A stretch of 64,000 nt of DNA from Salipiger sp. IMCC34102 (GCF_004145405.1 NZ_SELQ01000003.1:1-64000), one strand, 5' to 3'; positions 44,105-52,943 are shown, numbered from the stretch's first letter. The notes: a model not told the origin generated them from the sequence alone. Program-made: numbers and translations.

Positions 44105-44134
44105 GGTCCGGCCGCGGGGTGGGGCGGCCGGACC
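44105..44134 (-). terminator. Intercistronic hairpin between tctC and tctB
   Basis: GGTCCGGCCGC-(8 nt)-GCGGCCGGACC is a perfect 11-bp GC stem in the 72-bp gap downstream of tctC. No U-tract follows. Such hairpins after binding-protein genes typically protect the upstream mRNA, giving excess receptor over permease; partial termination is the alternative. Confidence 0.6.
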
Positions 44135-44143
44135 GTGGGAAGC

Positions 44144-45190
44144 TTACTCGGGCTTCAGGTCGGAGATGATGGTCTCGTAATCGTCATTCTTCGACTGCAG
44201 GTGCTCCTGCGCCTCTGCCATGGGGCGGTAATCGGGCGTGAAGAAGGAGGACAGGAACCGGTCCTGGATCTCGCCTTCGGCGTAGATTTCCTCCATCGCC
44301 GTGTCGATGGTCTCGATGATCGCCGGATCGGTATCCGGGTTGAACATCAGGAAGAACTCCTTGTCGAAGGTGAAATCTTCCTCATCCGTCATCGGGACCG
44401 ACACCGCGGGGGCGGCAAAGGTCAGCATGTCCTCGCGCGTGGTCTCGCCCAGCCCCTCTTCCGGTGCCTGGTTCAGCGTCTCGGGGGTGGCGGTGATCCA
44501 GATGAAGCGCATCGCGGTCGGATCGTCAGGGGGCATTTGCGTGAACTGCTCGTTCGCCTGGATCGAGCCGTTGATCACGTCGGCCAGATCGTCCCACATC
44601 GCCTGGTTCTTGTCGGCCTGGTCGCCGGTGTTCACGGCGACGATGTTCTCTTCCGACCCCGGCGCGCGCATCCGGGCCGCGTTGCGCATGGCGGTGAAGC
44701 CGATCTCGGACACGCCGCCCGGCTGGATCGCCACGCGGACGCGCTCGCCGGCTTCGGCGGCGGCGAGGATATCCTCCATGCTTTCGTAGGGGCTGTCGGC
44801 GGGCACGAGATAGGCGTTGCCCGGATTGACCGAGATCGTGGGGCCGACGATGGTTTCGGCGAAGATATCGGGCGAGCCTTCGACGCCGTAAAGCTCCTGC
44901 AGGTAGGATTGGTCATGGTGCATCATGATCGTGGTCCCGCGGCTGTCGCGGGCGAGGGCCTTGAACGCCTCGGAGGCGCCGACCGGATCCACCCGGATGT
45001 TGACGCCCAGATGATCGCTTAGCGCGTCGGCCAGGATGGAGGCGTTCTGGTAGGTGTCGCCACCGGTCGAGCTGGACCCGATCACCATGCGCACGTTGCG
45101 TGGCAGGTCCTGTGCTGCGGCGGCCATGGGCTGTGCCAGAAGCGCTACGGTCGAAGCCGCGGTCAGAAGTGTTCTGCGTGAAATGTTCAT
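44144..45190 (-). CDS. tctC: Tripartite tricarboxylate transporter receptor TctC
   Basis: A 348-residue periplasmic receptor. The signal sequence (MNISRRTLLTAASTVALLAQ, then AAAAQ) has a Tat-like SRRTLL. The mature protein (VRMVIGSSSTGGDTYQNASIL) belongs to the Bug/TctC group, though it is a divergent member. ATG 45190 is preceded by GGGAGGATCGA. It is the first gene of the minus-strand transport operon, transcribed away from the dehydratase gene under the shared LacI-type operators. Confidence 0.87.
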   Translation of the reverse strand: MNISRRTLLTAASTVALLAQPMAAAAQDLPRNVRMVIGSSSTGGDTYQNASILADALSDHLGVNIRVDPVGASEAFKALARDSRGTTIMMHHDQSYLQELYGVEGSPDIFAETIVGPTISVNPGNAYLVPADSPYESMEDILAAAEAGERVRVAIQPGGVSEIGFTAMRNAARMRAPGSEENIVAVNTGDQADKNQAMWDDLADVINGSIQANEQFTQMPPDDPTAMRFIWITATPETLNQAPEEGLGETTREDMLTFAAPAVSVPMTDEEDFTFDKEFFLMFNPDTDPAIIETIDTAMEEIYAEGEIQDRFLSSFFTPDYRPMAEAQEHLQSKNDDYETIISDLKPE

Positions 45191-45236
45191 TCGATCCTCC
45201 CTGTGCCGCGGAACTGCGGCGGATACGTGACGCGCT

Positions 45237-45252
45237 ATGAAAGCGCATACAT
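45237..45252. promoter_or_regulatory. LacI-type operator O1 (tctC side)
   Basis: ATGAAAGCGCATACAT is a near-palindrome differing at one base from the second site exactly 100 bp to the right. It lies 47 bp upstream of the tctC start, within the presumed leader, where repressor would block the transporter operon. Confidence 0.65.
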
Positions 45253-45323
45253 TGTTTTCCAGCACGGCATCCATGGACCTGTCAAGATATTTTTATCGAC
45301 CTGGCAATGGGGTTCGAAGTGTC

Positions 45324-45352
45324 TTGACGCACATTTATGAATGCGCATACAT
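45324..45352 (+). promoter_or_regulatory. Promoter of the dehydratase operon overlapped by LacI-type operator O2
   Basis: TTGACG (45324-45329) and ATACAT (45347-45352) are 17 bp apart, 27 bp upstream of the dehydratase start. The 16-bp near-palindrome ATGAATGCGCATACAT (45337-45352) covers the spacer and -10 box, ideal for repression. CG-centred dyads of this form are typical of GntR-like LacI regulators. Confidence 0.7.
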
Positions 45353-45379
45353 ATACGCAAGTCACGAAGAGGATCGCAG

Positions 45380-47119
45380 ATGACACACGCACGCAAGACG
45401 CCTGACACGCTTCGGTCATCTCGCTGGTTCGGACCGGATGATCTGCGCAGCTTCGGCCATCGGTCTCGGATGATGCAGATGGGCTATGCGGAGGAGGAGT
45501 TTCGCGGCAAGCCGGTCATCGGCATCCTGAACACCTGGTCCGAGATCAACTCCTGCCACGGCCACTTCCGCGAACGGGCGCAGGACGTGAAACGCGGCGT
45601 CTTCCAGAACGGCGGCTTCGGGGTGGAGATGCCCTCGCTGTCCGTCGACGAAAGCTTCACCAAGCCGACCTCGATGCTCTACCGCAACATGCTCGCGATG
45701 GAGGCGGAAGAGATGATCCGCTCGCACCCCTTCGACGGCGTCGTGCTGATGGGGGGCTGCGACAAGACCACGCCTGGCTTGGTGATGGGGGCGATCACGG
45801 CCGGCATTCCGTTCATCTACTTGCCCGCCGGTCCGATGCTGCGCGGACACTACGCGGGCAAGATCCTGGGGTCCGGGTCCGACGCGTGGAAATACTGGGA
45901 CGAGCGCCGGGCGGGCAACATCACCGACGAGGAATGGCTGGGCGTGCAGGGCGGCATCGCGCGGTCGGTCGGGACCTGCATGACGATGGGCACGGCCTCC
46001 ACCATGACCGCGATCACCGACGCGATGGGTTTGACCTTGCCGGGCGCCTCCTCGATCCCCGCCGCCGACGCAGGCCACCAGCGCATGGGGTCCGACTGCG
46101 GGCGGCGCATCGTCGACATGGTGTGGGAGGATCTGACCCCCGACCGGATCATCACCGACGCCGCCGTGCGCAATGCCGCGATCGTCGCGATGGCGACGGG
46201 ATGCTCGACCAATGCCGTCGTGCACCTGATCGCCATGGCGCGGCGCGCGGGCGTGAACCTGACGCTGGACGACCTCGACGCGCTGGGGCGAGAGACGCCG
46301 CTCATCGCCAACGTCCGGCCGTCCGGGAAGGACTACCTGATGGAGGATTTCTTCATGGCGGGCGGGTTGCGCGCGCTGATGAAGCAGATCGAGGACCGGC
46401 TGGATACGAGTTGCATCACCGTCACGGGCAAGACCATGGGCGAGAACCTCGAAGGGGCGCAGGTCTACAACGACGACGTGATCCGCCCCCTGTCGAACCC
46501 GGTCTATCACGAAGGGTCGCTGGCGCTCTTGCGTGGCAACCTATGCCCCGATGGCGCGGTGATAAAGCCTGCCGCCTGCGATCCGAAATACTACGTGCAC
46601 GAAGGCCCCGCGCTGGTCTTCGACAGCTACCCCGAGATGAAGAAGGCGGTGGACGACGAGAACCTTGAGGTGACGCCGGATCACGTGATGGTCCTGCGAA
46701 ACGCAGGACCCCTTGGCGGTCCCGGCATGCCGGAATGGGGCATGCTGCCGATCCCTAAGGCGCTCATCAAGCAAGGTCACCGCGACATGCTGCGGATTTC
46801 GGACGCGCGGATGTCGGGCACCTCCTACGGGGCCTGCGTGCTGCACGTGGCCCCCGAGAGTTTCGCGGGCGGCCCATTGGCGCTGCTGAAGACCGGGGAC
46901 ATCGTACGGATGGACCTGCCCAATCGCAGGCTCGACATGCTGGTGGACGAAGACGAGATCGCCCGCCGTCGCGCCGCCTGGTCCCCGCCGGAACCGCGGT
47001 TCCAGCGCGGATGGGGCTACATGTTCTCCAAGCACGTGGGGCAGGCCGACACGGGCTGCGACTTCGACTTCCTTGAAAAATCCTTCGGTCCCGCCGCGGG
47101 TGAACCGGATATCTTCTGA
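45380..47119 (+). CDS. IlvD/Edd-family sugar-acid dehydratase
   Basis: A 579-residue Fe-S dehydratase. Cluster-ligand regions are visible: NSCHGHFRERAQDVKRGV (Cys59), MGGCDKTTPG and GTCMTMGTASTMTA, plus HQRMGSDCGRR. Within the superfamily it resembles pentonate/aldonate dehydratases (L-arabinonate type) rather than the amino-acid enzyme, which fits the neighbouring DapA-family and semialdehyde dehydrogenase genes. It removes water from the sugar acid to give the 2-keto-3-deoxy acid. ATG 45380 follows AAGAGGA. Its last base is the first base of the next gene's ATG. Confidence 0.88.
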   Translation: MTHARKTPDTLRSSRWFGPDDLRSFGHRSRMMQMGYAEEEFRGKPVIGILNTWSEINSCHGHFRERAQDVKRGVFQNGGFGVEMPSLSVDESFTKPTSMLYRNMLAMEAEEMIRSHPFDGVVLMGGCDKTTPGLVMGAITAGIPFIYLPAGPMLRGHYAGKILGSGSDAWKYWDERRAGNITDEEWLGVQGGIARSVGTCMTMGTASTMTAITDAMGLTLPGASSIPAADAGHQRMGSDCGRRIVDMVWEDLTPDRIITDAAVRNAAIVAMATGCSTNAVVHLIAMARRAGVNLTLDDLDALGRETPLIANVRPSGKDYLMEDFFMAGGLRALMKQIEDRLDTSCITVTGKTMGENLEGAQVYNDDVIRPLSNPVYHEGSLALLRGNLCPDGAVIKPAACDPKYYVHEGPALVFDSYPEMKKAVDDENLEVTPDHVMVLRNAGPLGGPGMPEWGMLPIPKALIKQGHRDMLRISDARMSGTSYGACVLHVAPESFAGGPLALLKTGDIVRMDLPNRRLDMLVDEDEIARRRAAWSPPEPRFQRGWGYMFSKHVGQADTGCDFDFLEKSFGPAAGEPDIF

Positions 47120-48018
47120 TGGCACATGATCTCGACACCGCCCTGCGGGGCATTTCCGGCATCCTCGTGACGCCCTACGACGCCGCGGGCGATATCGCGC
47201 CGGGCAAGCTCGCGCCGATCATCGACCGCGCCTTGGGGGCAGGGGTCCACATGCCGGTCGTCAACGGCAATACCGGCGAATTCTATGCCCTCACGACGGA
47301 GGAGGCCTGCACCATGGTGCGCGAGGCCGCCGCCATGATCGACGAGCGCGCGCCGCTGCTGGCCGGGATCGGGCGCGGCATCCGCGATGCCTGTCGGCTA
47401 GCCGAGGAAAGCGCCGCCGCCGGGGCCGCGGCCCTGATGATCCACCAGCCGCCCGATCCCTTCGTGGCGCCGCGCGGCATCGTCGACTACGTGGCGCAGG
47501 TCCGCGACGCCTCCGGCGGGCTCCCGGTCATGCTCTATCTGCGCAACGACGGCATCGGCACGGACGGGATCAAGGCGCTGTGCGACCTGGAGGGGGTCAA
47601 GGGCGTGAAGTGGGCCACACCCAACCCGCTGAAGCTGGCGGCGGCGCGCGCGGCTTGCGCAGGCGACATCGTCTGGGTCTGCGGTCTGGCCGAGGTCTGG
47701 GCACCGCCGCTCTACGCCGTCGGCGCACGGGGTTTCACCAGCGGATTGATCAACGTCTGGCCGGAACGGTCCATGGCGATCCACGCAGCCCTCGACGAAG
47801 GCGACTACGACGCGGCGAACCGCCTGATCGAGACCATGCGTCCTTTCGAGGATATCCGGGCCGAGGAGATGAACGGCACCAACGTGACCGGCGTGAAAGC
47901 CGCCTTGCAGGCGCTTGGCCAGGATTGCGGCGGCACGCGCCCGCCCGCTGCCTGGCCGCTGACGGAGGCGCAGGCGCAGACGATGCGGGCGTTCCTCAGC
48001 GACAACGGATTGCTCTAG
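47119..48018 (+). CDS. DapA/NanA-superfamily lyase or dehydratase (2-keto-3-deoxy acid processing)
   Basis: A 299-residue TIM-barrel enzyme of the dihydrodipicolinate synthase superfamily. NGNTGEF (residues ~54-60) replaces the usual G-TTGE phosphate/carboxylate loop, and the Schiff-base lysine is in [11 protein letters not shown]. Members in this context dehydrate 2-keto-3-deoxypentonate to ketoglutarate semialdehyde, or cleave the keto-deoxy acid; the adjacent semialdehyde dehydrogenase favours dehydration. Overlaps the preceding gene by one base. Confidence 0.85.
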   Translation: MAHDLDTALRGISGILVTPYDAAGDIAPGKLAPIIDRALGAGVHMPVVNGNTGEFYALTTEEACTMVREAAAMIDERAPLLAGIGRGIRDACRLAEESAAAGAAALMIHQPPDPFVAPRGIVDYVAQVRDASGGLPVMLYLRNDGIGTDGIKALCDLEGVKGVKWATPNPLKLAAARAACAGDIVWVCGLAEVWAPPLYAVGARGFTSGLINVWPERSMAIHAALDEGDYDAANRLIETMRPFEDIRAEEMNGTNVTGVKAALQALGQDCGGTRPPAAWPLTEAQAQTMRAFLSDNGLL

Positions 48019-48019
48019 C

Positions 48020-48409
48020 GTGTCACGCAGCATCATCATCACCGGTGCGTCTGGCGGGATCGGCCGCGTCACGGCGCGCCGATTTCTTGCAGCCGGATGG
48101 CGCGTCGGTCCGATCGCCTACACGGCCTTCGAGCACGCGATCACCGGGTTGACGCGCAGCCTGTCGCTGGACGGGCGGGTGCCCGACATCGCCTGCGGCC
48201 AGATCCACCTCGGCAACGCGCTTACGAAGATGGCTGCCACCCGGATGACAGGCGTGCGCCACGCGGACGGATCGGTCCGGGCGGAACCCATGATGGCGGC
48301 GAACCAGGTCGCGGCGGCGGTGCTGCACATGGCGAACCTGCCAGCGAAAACGAACATCCAGTTCATGACGATCATGGCCAGGGCGATGCCCGTCATCGGC
48401 TGCGGCTGA
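48020..48409 (+). pseudogene. Short-chain dehydrogenase, internally deleted
   Basis: Only 129 residues remain of a ~250-residue SDR. The NAD-binding start ([20 protein letters not shown]) is intact, then after GWRVG the sequence jumps to [17 protein letters not shown], the active-site region, missing roughly 110-120 residues including the catalytic serine strand. The YxxxK motif reads Y-T-A-F-E, so the catalytic lysine is lost too. The reading frame is still open, so a short protein might be made, but it cannot be an active SDR. Confidence 0.82.
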
Positions 48410-48428
48410 CCACGCGCAAGGAGACGAC

Positions 48429-49946
48429 ATGTCAGACTTCACCCCTCACGGAAAACACCTGATCGCGGGGGATTGGGTCGCGGGCGACACGACGTTCCGA
48501 TCAGAACCCGCTCACGGCGAGGCGCACGACTATTCCGTCGGCACGCCGGAACTGGTGGATCGCGCCTGCAGCGCCGCCGAAGAGGCGTTCGAGACCTTCG
48601 GCTACACCAGACGCGAGGACCGGGCCGCGTTCCTGGACGCGATCGCCGACGAGATCGAGGCCCGCGCCGCGCAGATTACCGCGATCGGCACCTCGGAGAC
48701 CGGGCTGCCGGAGGCGCGCCTGCAAGGCGAGCGGGGCCGGACCGTCGGACAGTTGCGCCTGTTCGCCGATCACATCCGCGACGGCGCATATCTCGACCGG
48801 CGGCATGACGCGGCCTTGCCGGACCGTGCGCCGCTGCCGCGCCCGGAGCTGCGCATGATGCAACGCCCCATCGGTCCGGTGGCCGTCTTCGGGGCGTCGA
48901 ACTTTCCGCTCGCGTTCTCCACCGCGGGGGGCGACACGGCCGCGGCGCTTGCCGCCGGCTGCCCGGTCGTGGTGAAGGGGCACTCGGCCCACCCGGGCAC
49001 CGGGGAAATCGTGGCCGAGGCGATCCTCGCCGCGATCGAGACGACGGGCATGCCCAAGGGCGTGTTCAGCCTGATCCAGGGCGGCAAGCGCGATGTCGGC
49101 ACGGCGCTGGTCCAGCATCCGCTGATCAAGGCGGTGGGCTTCACCGGATCGCTGTCGGGGGGGCGCGCGCTTTTCGATTTGTGCGCGCAGCGCGACGAGC
49201 CGATTCCGTTCTTCGGAGAGCTGGGCAGCGTGAACCCGATGTTCTGTCTGCCTGCCGCCATGGGCGCGCGCGCGCAGGAACTTGGCACGGGCTGGGCCGG
49301 ATCGCTCACCATGGGTGCCGGCCAGTTCTGCACCAATCCCGGCATCGCCGTCGTCCTCGACGGTGGGGACGCGGATGCCTTCCGCGACGCCGCCAAGGCC
49401 GCGCTGCAGGACATGGCTCCGCAGACCATGCTGACCGACGGCATCGCCGCAGCCTACAAGGGTGGCGCGCAGGCGATGGCGGACAGCGCCGGGGTGATTT
49501 CTGTCGTGGTGTCCGAACCGGTTGACCGCAGTGCCACGCCGTTCCTGTTCGAAACCGACGCCGACACGTGGCTGGGCAACGATCACCTCTCGGAAGAGGT
49601 CTTCGGCCCCGTCGGGCTGATCGTCCGGTGCAAGGATGCGGAGCAGGTCGAACGGATCGCCCGGTCGCTGAAGGGCCAGCTGACCGTCACGCTTCACATG
49701 GAGGACGCGGATGCCGATGCCGCGAGCGGCCTGCTGCCGATCCTCGAGCGCAAGGCGGGGCGCATCCTGGCCAACGGCTTCCCCACGGGGGTCGAGGTCG
49801 CCGACGCCATGGTGCACGGCGGGCCATACCCTGCGTCCACCAACTTCGGCGCGACCAGCGTCGGCACCTTGTCGATCCGCCGGTTCCTGCGACCGGTCTG
49901 CTACCAGAACCTGCCCGGCGCCGTGCTGCCGGACGATTTGAAGTGA
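48429..49946 (+). CDS. Aldehyde dehydrogenase, alpha-ketoglutaric semialdehyde dehydrogenase type
   Basis: A 505-residue NAD(P)-dependent enzyme. The catalytic Glu is in FFGELGSVNP and the nucleophilic Cys in GAGQFCTNPG, with GPVAVFGASNFPLAFS forming part of the cofactor site. These variants mark the KGSADH subgroup that oxidises 2,5-dioxopentanoate to 2-oxoglutarate. It completes a Weimberg-like route with the IlvD- and DapA-family genes upstream, feeding sugar acids into the TCA cycle. Confidence 0.9.
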   Translation: MSDFTPHGKHLIAGDWVAGDTTFRSEPAHGEAHDYSVGTPELVDRACSAAEEAFETFGYTRREDRAAFLDAIADEIEARAAQITAIGTSETGLPEARLQGERGRTVGQLRLFADHIRDGAYLDRRHDAALPDRAPLPRPELRMMQRPIGPVAVFGASNFPLAFSTAGGDTAAALAAGCPVVVKGHSAHPGTGEIVAEAILAAIETTGMPKGVFSLIQGGKRDVGTALVQHPLIKAVGFTGSLSGGRALFDLCAQRDEPIPFFGELGSVNPMFCLPAAMGARAQELGTGWAGSLTMGAGQFCTNPGIAVVLDGGDADAFRDAAKAALQDMAPQTMLTDGIAAAYKGGAQAMADSAGVISVVVSEPVDRSATPFLFETDADTWLGNDHLSEEVFGPVGLIVRCKDAEQVERIARSLKGQLTVTLHMEDADADAASGLLPILERKAGRILANGFPTGVEVADAMVHGGPYPASTNFGATSVGTLSIRRFLRPVCYQNLPGAVLPDDLK

Positions 49947-49960
49947 AAGAGAGACCTGCG

Positions 49961-50671
49961 ATGAACGAAGAAACACGTCAGAAGCTGAAAGGCGTCTCGG
50001 TCGCCACGCTGGCCACGGCGCTCTACAAGCGCGGGCTGCGCAGCCAGGTGATCCAGGGGGTCAATCCCCTTGGCTGGAAGGGCGAGAACATGGTCGGCCC
50101 GGCCTATACCCTGCGCTACATGCCCGCGCGCGAGGATCGCAACCAGCTCGTCGAGTTCCGCAATCCCCGGCATCCCCAGCGCGTCGCCATCGAGGAATGT
50201 CCCGCGGGCCATGTCCTCGTCATGGACAGCCGCAAGAGCGCCACGGCGGCCTCCGCGGGCGATATCCTGATCACGCGCCTGATGATGCGCGGCGGGGCGG
50301 GCGTGGTGACCGACGGGGGCTTTCGTGATGCGGCCACGATCGCCGACCTAGACATCCCGGCCTATCATACCCGGCCCTCCAGCCCGACGAACCTGACCAC
50401 GAACGAGGCGATCGGCCTGAACGAACCCATCGGCTGCGGCGACGCGCCCGTCTTTCCCGGCGACATCATCGTGGGCGACGCCGATTGCGTCATCGTCATC
50501 CCGCAGGACATCGCCGACGAGGTCGCGGACGAGGCGGTCGAGATGACGGTCTACGAAGATTTCGTCGTGGAGCAGGTCAAGGCCGGCGTCAGCATTATCG
50601 GCCTCTATCCCCGGACGATGGAAGAACACGCCAGCACCTTCGAAGAGTGGCGCAAGGCGCAGGGCCGGTGA
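49961..50671 (+). CDS. RraA-family protein (aldolase/decarboxylase-like)
   Basis: A 236-residue member of the RraA/HMG-aldolase fold. The signature VVTDGGFRDAATIADLDIPAY has the conserved GG-x-RD, where the Arg-Asp pair binds the keto acid and metal in aldolase members, and GDADCVIVIP follows. Despite the name, such enzymes in catabolic clusters act as oxaloacetate decarboxylases or hydroxy-keto-acid aldolases. The role here is probably lysis of a side product of the sugar-acid pathway. Confidence 0.82.
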   Translation: MNEETRQKLKGVSVATLATALYKRGLRSQVIQGVNPLGWKGENMVGPAYTLRYMPAREDRNQLVEFRNPRHPQRVAIEECPAGHVLVMDSRKSATAASAGDILITRLMMRGGAGVVTDGGFRDAATIADLDIPAYHTRPSSPTNLTTNEAIGLNEPIGCGDAPVFPGDIIVGDADCVIVIPQDIADEVADEAVEMTVYEDFVVEQVKAGVSIIGLYPRTMEEHASTFEEWRKAQGR

Positions 50672-50802
50672 TCCGCGGCGCTTTCGGCCGGTCCGGACCG
50701 AAGGTCTCCGCCCTCGGGATCGGGGCCATGTTGGTCACGGAGTTCTACGGACCCGCGACGGAGGCCGGAAGCGTCGCTATCTTCGATGCCGCGTGCAGGC
50801 GG
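50668..50802 (+). pseudogene. Aldo/keto reductase, N-terminal remnant
   Basis: GTG 50668, overlapping the RraA stop, opens a frame reading GAFGRSGPKVSALGIGAML and TEFYGPATEAGS, the start of an AKR13-like aldo/keto reductase (compare R-x-LG-SG-x-KVSALG and EFYGP). Similarity ends after about 43 residues and the rest of the barrel is missing. It marks the 5' edge of a deletion. Confidence 0.7.
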
Positions 50803-50898
50803 CATCGACCAACTGCACACCGCGAGCGTCTCCGGCGCCGGGCTGTCGGAGGAAATCGTTCGACGCTGGAGCGCAGACCGGGGGCAGGGTGGGCTGAC

Positions 50899-51184
50899 CC
50901 TTCGACCGGGGCGAATGTCTCGCGATCCTTGGCGGATCCGGGTCCGGCAAGTTCGTCTCTGCCTCGGCTATATTTTCACTGCGCATGACTTGCGCTTGGT
51001 GCGCGATTTCGCCCACCGTGTCATCGTGATGAAGGACGGTCAGATCGTCGAGCAAGGTCCGGTGCGCCAGATCTTCGAGGCCCCGCGCGGGGCCTATACC
51101 CGCAACCTGCTGGCCGCGCGCCTGCATCCAGACCCGCAGGTGCAGGCCCTACGCCGCGCCGCACGACAAGAGGTGACCGCATGA
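50899..51184 (+). pseudogene. ABC transporter ATPase, frameshifted and internally deleted
   Basis: A Walker A region survives in one frame (ECLAILGGSGSGK, 50931-50951), with Phe where Ser/Thr is required. The frame then changes and jumps directly to the H-loop and C-terminal end (FTAHDLRLVRDFAHRVIVMK, then DGQIVEQGPVRQIFEAPRG). The Q-loop, signature and Walker B are missing. The C-terminal LLAARL-x-PDPQ ending matches Dpp/Opp-type ATPases. It is a dead remnant of an importer once located here; its stop overlaps the start of the hydroxyacid dehydrogenase. Confidence 0.8.
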
Positions 51185-52131
51185 GCAAGCCCGACATCCT
51201 GGTGATGTATCCCACCCGGCCGCATGCCATGGCAAAGCTGCAGGACGCCTACACGCTGCATCGCTACGACGAGGCGAGGGACCGCGAGGCCTTCCTTGCG
51301 GAACACGGGCCGAAATGCAGGGGCGTCGTCACCAACGGCCATGCGGCGCTCACGCGGGACATGCTGGATCATCTGCCGAACTGCGAGATCGTGGCCTGCG
51401 CCTCCGCCGGGTTCGAATCCATCGACGTGGCCGCCTTGGCGGATCACGGCATCGCCTTCACCAATACCTCTGCAGCGCTTTACGACGACGTCGCCGATGC
51501 GGCCCTGATGCTGACGCTGGCCGCGCGGCGCGAGCTGGTGCAGGCCCATGCCTACGTCCAGACCGGTGCCTGGGGCGAGAAGGGGCCATACCCGCTGCTG
51601 TCGTCTCTCGCCGGAAAGCGCGCGGGTATTCTCGGCTTCGGGACCATCGGTGCCGCCATCGCCGAACGCTTCGCGCCGCTGAAGCTGACGATCGGCTATA
51701 CCGCCCGCAGCAAGAAAGACGTGGCGCACCGCTACTTCGCCGACCCGATGGACCTGGCCGATTGGGCCGATATCCTCGTGGTGATCGTCCCCGGCGGAGC
51801 AGAGACCGATGGCATGGTCGATGCCGCGATGCTTGCCGCACTCGGCCCGACCGGCACGCTCGTCAACGTGGCGCGGGGATCCGTCGTCGACGAAGCCGCC
51901 CTGATCGACGCCCTCGAGGCGGGCAAACTGGGCAGCGCGGGGCTCGACGTCTACCGGGACGAACCGCAGCCCGATCCCCGCCTGACGGGTTTGCCGAACG
52001 TGACGCTCTATCCGCACCACGCCAGCGGAACGGTGGAAACCCGGGACGCGATGGCGCAGCTCGTCGTCGAGAATTTGGCTGCCCATTTCGAAGGGCGCAG
52101 CCTGCTGACCCCTGTCTCGGCCCCGGCATGA
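51181..52131 (+). CDS. D-isomer-specific 2-hydroxyacid dehydrogenase (glyoxylate/hydroxypyruvate reductase-like)
   Basis: A 316-residue NAD(P)H oxidoreductase. The cofactor motif is GILGFGTIGAAIAERF; catalytic residues lie in VNVARGSVVDE (Arg), DVYRDEP (Glu) and LYPHHASGT (His). It most resembles GhrB/hydroxyphenylpyruvate-reductase types, which reduce glyoxylate or hydroxypyruvate. It begins inside the decayed ATPase stop, so the gene once belonged to that operon and now follows the sugar-acid genes. Confidence 0.9.
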   Translation: MSKPDILVMYPTRPHAMAKLQDAYTLHRYDEARDREAFLAEHGPKCRGVVTNGHAALTRDMLDHLPNCEIVACASAGFESIDVAALADHGIAFTNTSAALYDDVADAALMLTLAARRELVQAHAYVQTGAWGEKGPYPLLSSLAGKRAGILGFGTIGAAIAERFAPLKLTIGYTARSKKDVAHRYFADPMDLADWADILVVIVPGGAETDGMVDAAMLAALGPTGTLVNVARGSVVDEAALIDALEAGKLGSAGLDVYRDEPQPDPRLTGLPNVTLYPHHASGTVETRDAMAQLVVENLAAHFEGRSLLTPVSAPA

Positions 52132-52170
52132 AGGGGCCGCGGGCCGATCGGGCCTAGGCGCAGTTCCCAC

Positions 52171-52192
52171 GCCCCGGCATCTGCGCCGGGGC
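52171..52192. terminator. Stem-loop between convergent genes
   Basis: GCCCCGGC-(ATCTGC)-GCCGGGGC, a perfect 8-bp stem, lies between the convergent hydroxyacid dehydrogenase and TetR genes and could stop transcription from both sides. No U-tract is present. Confidence 0.5.
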
Positions 52193-52240
52193 AGGCCGAT
52201 GCCGGCTTGCGGGGCGATCGAACGTCGACATTGCCGGTCT

Positions 52241-52882
52241 CTATCGCGCGGGTCTGTCGAAGCCCGCCATGAACCGGTCGATCTCTCGCTGTGCCGGAAT
52301 CTGACCCGTGAAGGTCGTGACGTAATTCGGAACGCGCGAAAGGCGCTCTTGCGTCGGTTCCTGCACCTGCATCGAGATGTAGCCGATCTGGGTGAGGTAG
52401 AGGGTGCGTGCCCGCACGTCGGCCTCGTCCGGCACGTAGCCGAAGCGGAGGAACATCGCGCGGATCGCGTCGAGCCGTTGGCGATCCGCCACGTTGACGC
52501 GGGCGGCGACATCGTCGGACTGGTGCGCCCAACCGCGCACCGCAAGGTCGAGCCGCGCTTCGAAGCTTCCGCCGGGGAAGAAGACGGCAATCAGGTTCAG
52601 GACGGCTTCCGTGATCGTCTCGGAATAGGCTTGGGTGACCGCTTGGATGCTGCCGGTATTCGCCTCTTCCCAGTCGGTCAGGAGGGCGTCCAGAAGCGCG
52701 GCCCGGTCCTTGAAGAACCAGTAGAAGCTCGTCCGTGACAGGCCCAACTGTTGCGCCAGCGGCTGGATCTTCACCGCATCCAGGCCCGAGGTCACGAAAG
52801 CCTCGCGCGCGGCCGCCAGCCAGCCTTCGCGAGAGCCGCGCCATCCGCTGGTCTTCTCGGTGGTGTCGGATCGGATCGTCAT
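52241..52882 (-). CDS. TetR-family transcriptional regulator
   Basis: About 213 residues from ATG 52882 (upstream in-frame starts reach 52960). The N-terminal helix-turn-helix is clear: WLAAAREAFVTSGLDAVKIQ, then PLAQQLGLSRTSFYWFFKDR. The C-terminal ligand domain is divergent. It is divergent from the flavin enzyme and Rieske genes; repeats GATGAACAT and GGTGAACAT around 52931-52960 in the shared region are candidate binding sites. Likely controls methylamine/betaine-type demethylation. Confidence 0.88.
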   Translation of the reverse strand: MTIRSDTTEKTSGWRGSREGWLAAAREAFVTSGLDAVKIQPLAQQLGLSRTSFYWFFKDRAALLDALLTDWEEANTGSIQAVTQAYSETITEAVLNLIAVFFPGGSFEARLDLAVRGWAHQSDDVAARVNVADRQRLDAIRAMFLRFGYVPDEADVRARTLYLTQIGYISMQVQEPTQERLSRVPNYVTTFTGQIPAQREIDRFMAGFDRPAR

Positions 52883-52943
52883 CCCATGCAGATAGACCTG
52901 CCAGGCGCCGGTCGCAAGAAAATGGTCAGCGATGAACATAAAA

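Noticed and set aside
45280-45285. Minus-strand TTGACA as the tctC promoter
   Set aside because: The -35 is perfect but no acceptable -10 was found at 16-18 bp spacing, so it was not listed as a feature.
48020-48409. The 129-residue frame as a functional small SDR
   Set aside because: The central part of the fold is missing and the catalytic Lys is Glu, so it was called a pseudogene.
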